The notes beneath the pieces were generated by a model. The model had not been told where the DNA came from and did no database searches. It saw only the letters and a list, made by a program, of their open reading frames with translations. Of a stretch of DNA of 64,000 nucleotides, positions 62,288 to 64,000 are shown piece after piece. Each line of letters begins with the position of its first letter. Position 1 is the stretch's first letter. The stretch comes from CAVQRC01 sp963715045 (lineage in GTDB: Bacteria; Planctomycetota; Planctomycetia; Pirellulales; Lacipirellulaceae), in assembly GCA_963715045.1 (NCBI GenBank), contig CAVQRC010000009.1, forward strand, positions 372,001 through 436,000, read 5' to 3'. The position numbers and the translations under genes are program-made.

Positions 62288-64000
62288 ATGCCACGTGGCG
62301 GTTTCGTCGTCCTGTTGCTGGCAGTGGTCGGTAGCCAGTCTCTCTCCGTCATGACCTCCGCTGCGAGTCCGGAAGCAGACGCCGCAGTCGCTTTTGATCA
62401 GCTGATCGCCGAGGCATGGGAGTTCGACATGGCTGGGGACCCGGCCTGGGCGACGTCGGTGGGTGACCATCGTTTCAACGATCGACTGGCCGATGTATCT
62501 CCTGACAGCCAGACACGCCGACTGGCCGCCAAACGGCAGTTCCGGGCCCGTCTGGAGACCATCGATGATTCGCAACTCTCGACCGCGAAACGGATCGACT
62601 ACGCCGTGTTTCGGCGTCTCCTCGAAGATGAAATCGCCGAGGGTGGATTCAAGAGTTACCAGCTGGCAATTACGGGACGCAGCGGCTTTCACATCGAGTT
62701 TCCCGAGATCCGCCGGAGCGTGCCGCTCAACACCATCGCCGACTATGAGAATTACATTGCTCGGCTGCGGGCGTTCGAGGTCTACGTCGATCAGCACATC
62801 GCGTTAATGCGGGAGGGCATGGCCGCAGGGCGGGTGCTGCCGACAGTCGTGCTGGAAGGATTCGAGACCTCGCTGAGCACGCACATTCTGCAAGACCCTC
62901 GGGAGAGCTTGTTCTTCGAAGTGTGCCGCCAGTTTCCCGCGACGATTCCAGCGGCCGAACAAGAGCGAATTATCGCGGCGGCGGCGGCTGCCATCGAAGA
63001 GAGCGTCGTGCCAGGCTACCGGAAGTTTCTCGAGTTCATGCGAACTGAATACGTTCCCGCATCGCGGCCGACAATCGCGGCGGCGGAGTTGCCGGATGGA
63101 CGGGCGTTTTACCGACATCGGGTGCGGAGGTACACCACACTGGCCACGACGCCTGAGGAGGTTCACCGACGAGGACTCGAAGAGGTCCGGCGAATCCGCA
63201 GCGAGATGGAAGCGGTGATCGAACGCACCGATCACGACGGTGACTTCGCCGCGTTTGTGGAGCATCTCCGCACGAGTCCCGAATTCTACGCGGAAACTCC
63301 CGAGCAACTCCTGAAGGAAGTCAGCCTGGTGCTCAAGGAGATGGACGGGCGGTTGCCGGCGTTGTTTGGCCGGCTTCCCCGCATGCCCTACGGGATTCGT
63401 CCCGTGCCGGACTTCATCGCGCCGCGGACGACGACCGCCTACTACATGCGGCCGGCGGGCGACGGCACGCGGGCCGGTTTTTACTACGTCAACACTTACG
63501 ATCTGAAGAGCCGCCCGCTCTACGAAATCGAGGCCCTCTCGCTTCACGAGGCGGTTCCCGGCCACCACCTGCAGATTGCCCTGCAGCAGGAGCTGAGCGA
63601 TTTGCCCAACTTCCGTCGCTACGCCGGATTCACCGTGTTCGTCGAGGGGTGGGCTCTGTACGCGGAGCGGCTCGGCGGGGAAGTCGGCTTTTACCAGGAT
63701 CCCTACCGTGATTTCGGTCGGCTGACGTACGAGATGTGGCGGGCCTGCCGGCTCGTGGTCGATACGGGTATGCACTATTTCGGCTGGTCGCGGGCCCAGG
63801 CCATCGACTTCATGGCGGAGAACACGGCCCTCTCGATGCACAACATTCAAGCCGAAGTGGATCGCTACATCGCCTGGCCGGGGCAGGCCCTGGCGTACAA
63901 GACGGGCGAGCTTAAGATCCGCGAATTGCGTTCGGCTGCCGAGCAGCGGCTGGGGTCACGGTTCGACATTCGCGAGTTCCATGATGTCGTGCTGGGGAGC
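62288..64000 (+). CDS. DUF885 family exported peptidase-like protein (3' end outside window)
   Basis: A DUF885 protein, open to the window edge, so 571 codons are visible and the end is missing. A signal peptide (about 1-26) is followed by FDQLIAEAWEFDMAGDPAWA, the usual family start. The zinc-like motif HEAVPGHH lies at residues 420-427, in SLHEAVPGHHLQIALQQELS. A later segment FVEGWALYAERLGGEVGFY supplies the third ligand Glu region. These proteins are probable metallo-carboxypeptidases, although the reaction is little studied. GGAGAAAG precedes the ATG by eight bases. It is divergent from the FwdD-like gene. Confidence 0.9.
   Translation, partial: MPRGGFVVLLLAVVGSQSLSVMTSAASPEADAAVAFDQLIAEAWEFDMAGDPAWATSVGDHRFNDRLADVSPDSQTRRLAAKRQFRARLETIDDSQLSTAKRIDYAVFRRLLEDEIAEGGFKSYQLAITGRSGFHIEFPEIRRSVPLNTIADYENYIARLRAFEVYVDQHIALMREGMAAGRVLPTVVLEGFETSLSTHILQDPRESLFFEVCRQFPATIPAAEQERIIAAAAAAIEESVVPGYRKFLEFMRTEYVPASRPTIAAAELPDGRAFYRHRVRRYTTLATTPEEVHRRGLEEVRRIRSEMEAVIERTDHDGDFAAFVEHLRTSPEFYAETPEQLLKEVSLVLKEMDGRLPALFGRLPRMPYGIRPVPDFIAPRTTTAYYMRPAGDGTRAGFYYVNTYDLKSRPLYEIEALSLHEAVPGHHLQIALQQELSDLPNFRRYAGFTVFVEGWALYAERLGGEVGFYQDPYRDFGRLTYEMWRACRLVVDTGMHYFGWSRAQAIDFMAENTALSMHNIQAEVDRYIAWPGQALAYKTGELKIRELRSAAEQRLGSRFDIREFHDVVLGS

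Overview
The window is GC-rich, about 64 kb, and gene-dense. It looks like chromosomal housekeeping and metabolic DNA from a planctomycete (phylum Planctomycetota). The case for this is the combination of three PEP-CTERM surface proteins (one with dockerin-like Ca-binding repeats), a secreted cytochrome c/leucine-rich-repeat protein, tetrahydromethanopterin-linked C1 genes (an Ftr-type formyltransferase and a molybdopterin-binding FwdD-like subunit), a very Lys-rich histone-H1-like protein, a GyrA with a planctomycete-like active-site region, and several membrane proteins of planctomycete type. I see no rRNA, tRNA, insertion sequence, prophage or CRISPR array.

Layout. 0.1-2.8 kb: methyltransferase, M48 membrane protease, bioD. 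2.8-7.7 kb (minus): an alpha-glucan/galactose cluster glgA-galT-GH57. 8.0-13.6 kb: aspartate aminotransferase, histone-like protein, DEAD-box helicase, a binding-protein lipoprotein and a metallo-beta-lactamase hydrolase. 13.8-20.7 kb: a PEP-CTERM repeat protein, an FHA protein and dnaE. 20.8-23.1 kb: UDP-sugar dehydrogenase and UDP-xylose synthase, which with the UDP-glucose dehydrogenase at 53.2 kb supply acidic and pentose sugars for exopolysaccharide. 23.2-25.2 kb: coiled-coil envelope protein, small membrane protein, FKBP isomerase. 25.8-29.1 kb: sulfate assimilation (sat, cysC, Rrf2 regulator, cysH). 29.5-36.5 kb: rhamnulokinase, two secreted proteins, rsmE, an ExeA-like ATPase, ftr, an amidohydrolase. 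36.6-38.3 kb: ribosomal protein S1-like. 38.3-41.2 kb: a non-coding repeat/hairpin region, a PEP-CTERM protein and a degenerate receiver. 41.2-50 kb (minus): a giant TPR membrane protein, a lipoprotein, a TPR/DPF-repeat protein and two small membrane proteins. 50.2-54.5 kb: gyrA and ugd. 54.8-64 kb: an aspartyl-protease-like dockerin/PEP-CTERM protein, a selenium-binding protein (methanethiol oxidase family) coupled to a Gfo/Idh/MocA oxidoreductase, a Uma2 protein, the cytochrome/LRR protein, the FwdD-like protein and a truncated DUF885 peptidase.

The most important technical point is that at least seven single-base frame breaks interrupt conserved genes (GH57, aspC, rsmE, a PEP-CTERM gene, the TPR protein twice, gyrA). 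Six look like one extra base and one like a missing base, with no shared slippery motif. I read these as residual sequence errors and describe each gene as one repaired unit. The least explained parts are the tandem ~185-bp repeat with recurring hairpins at 38.9-39.3 kb, the three-hairpin block at 41.0 kb, the exported DPF/NPF-repeat protein and the twin-DTG protease-like surface protein.
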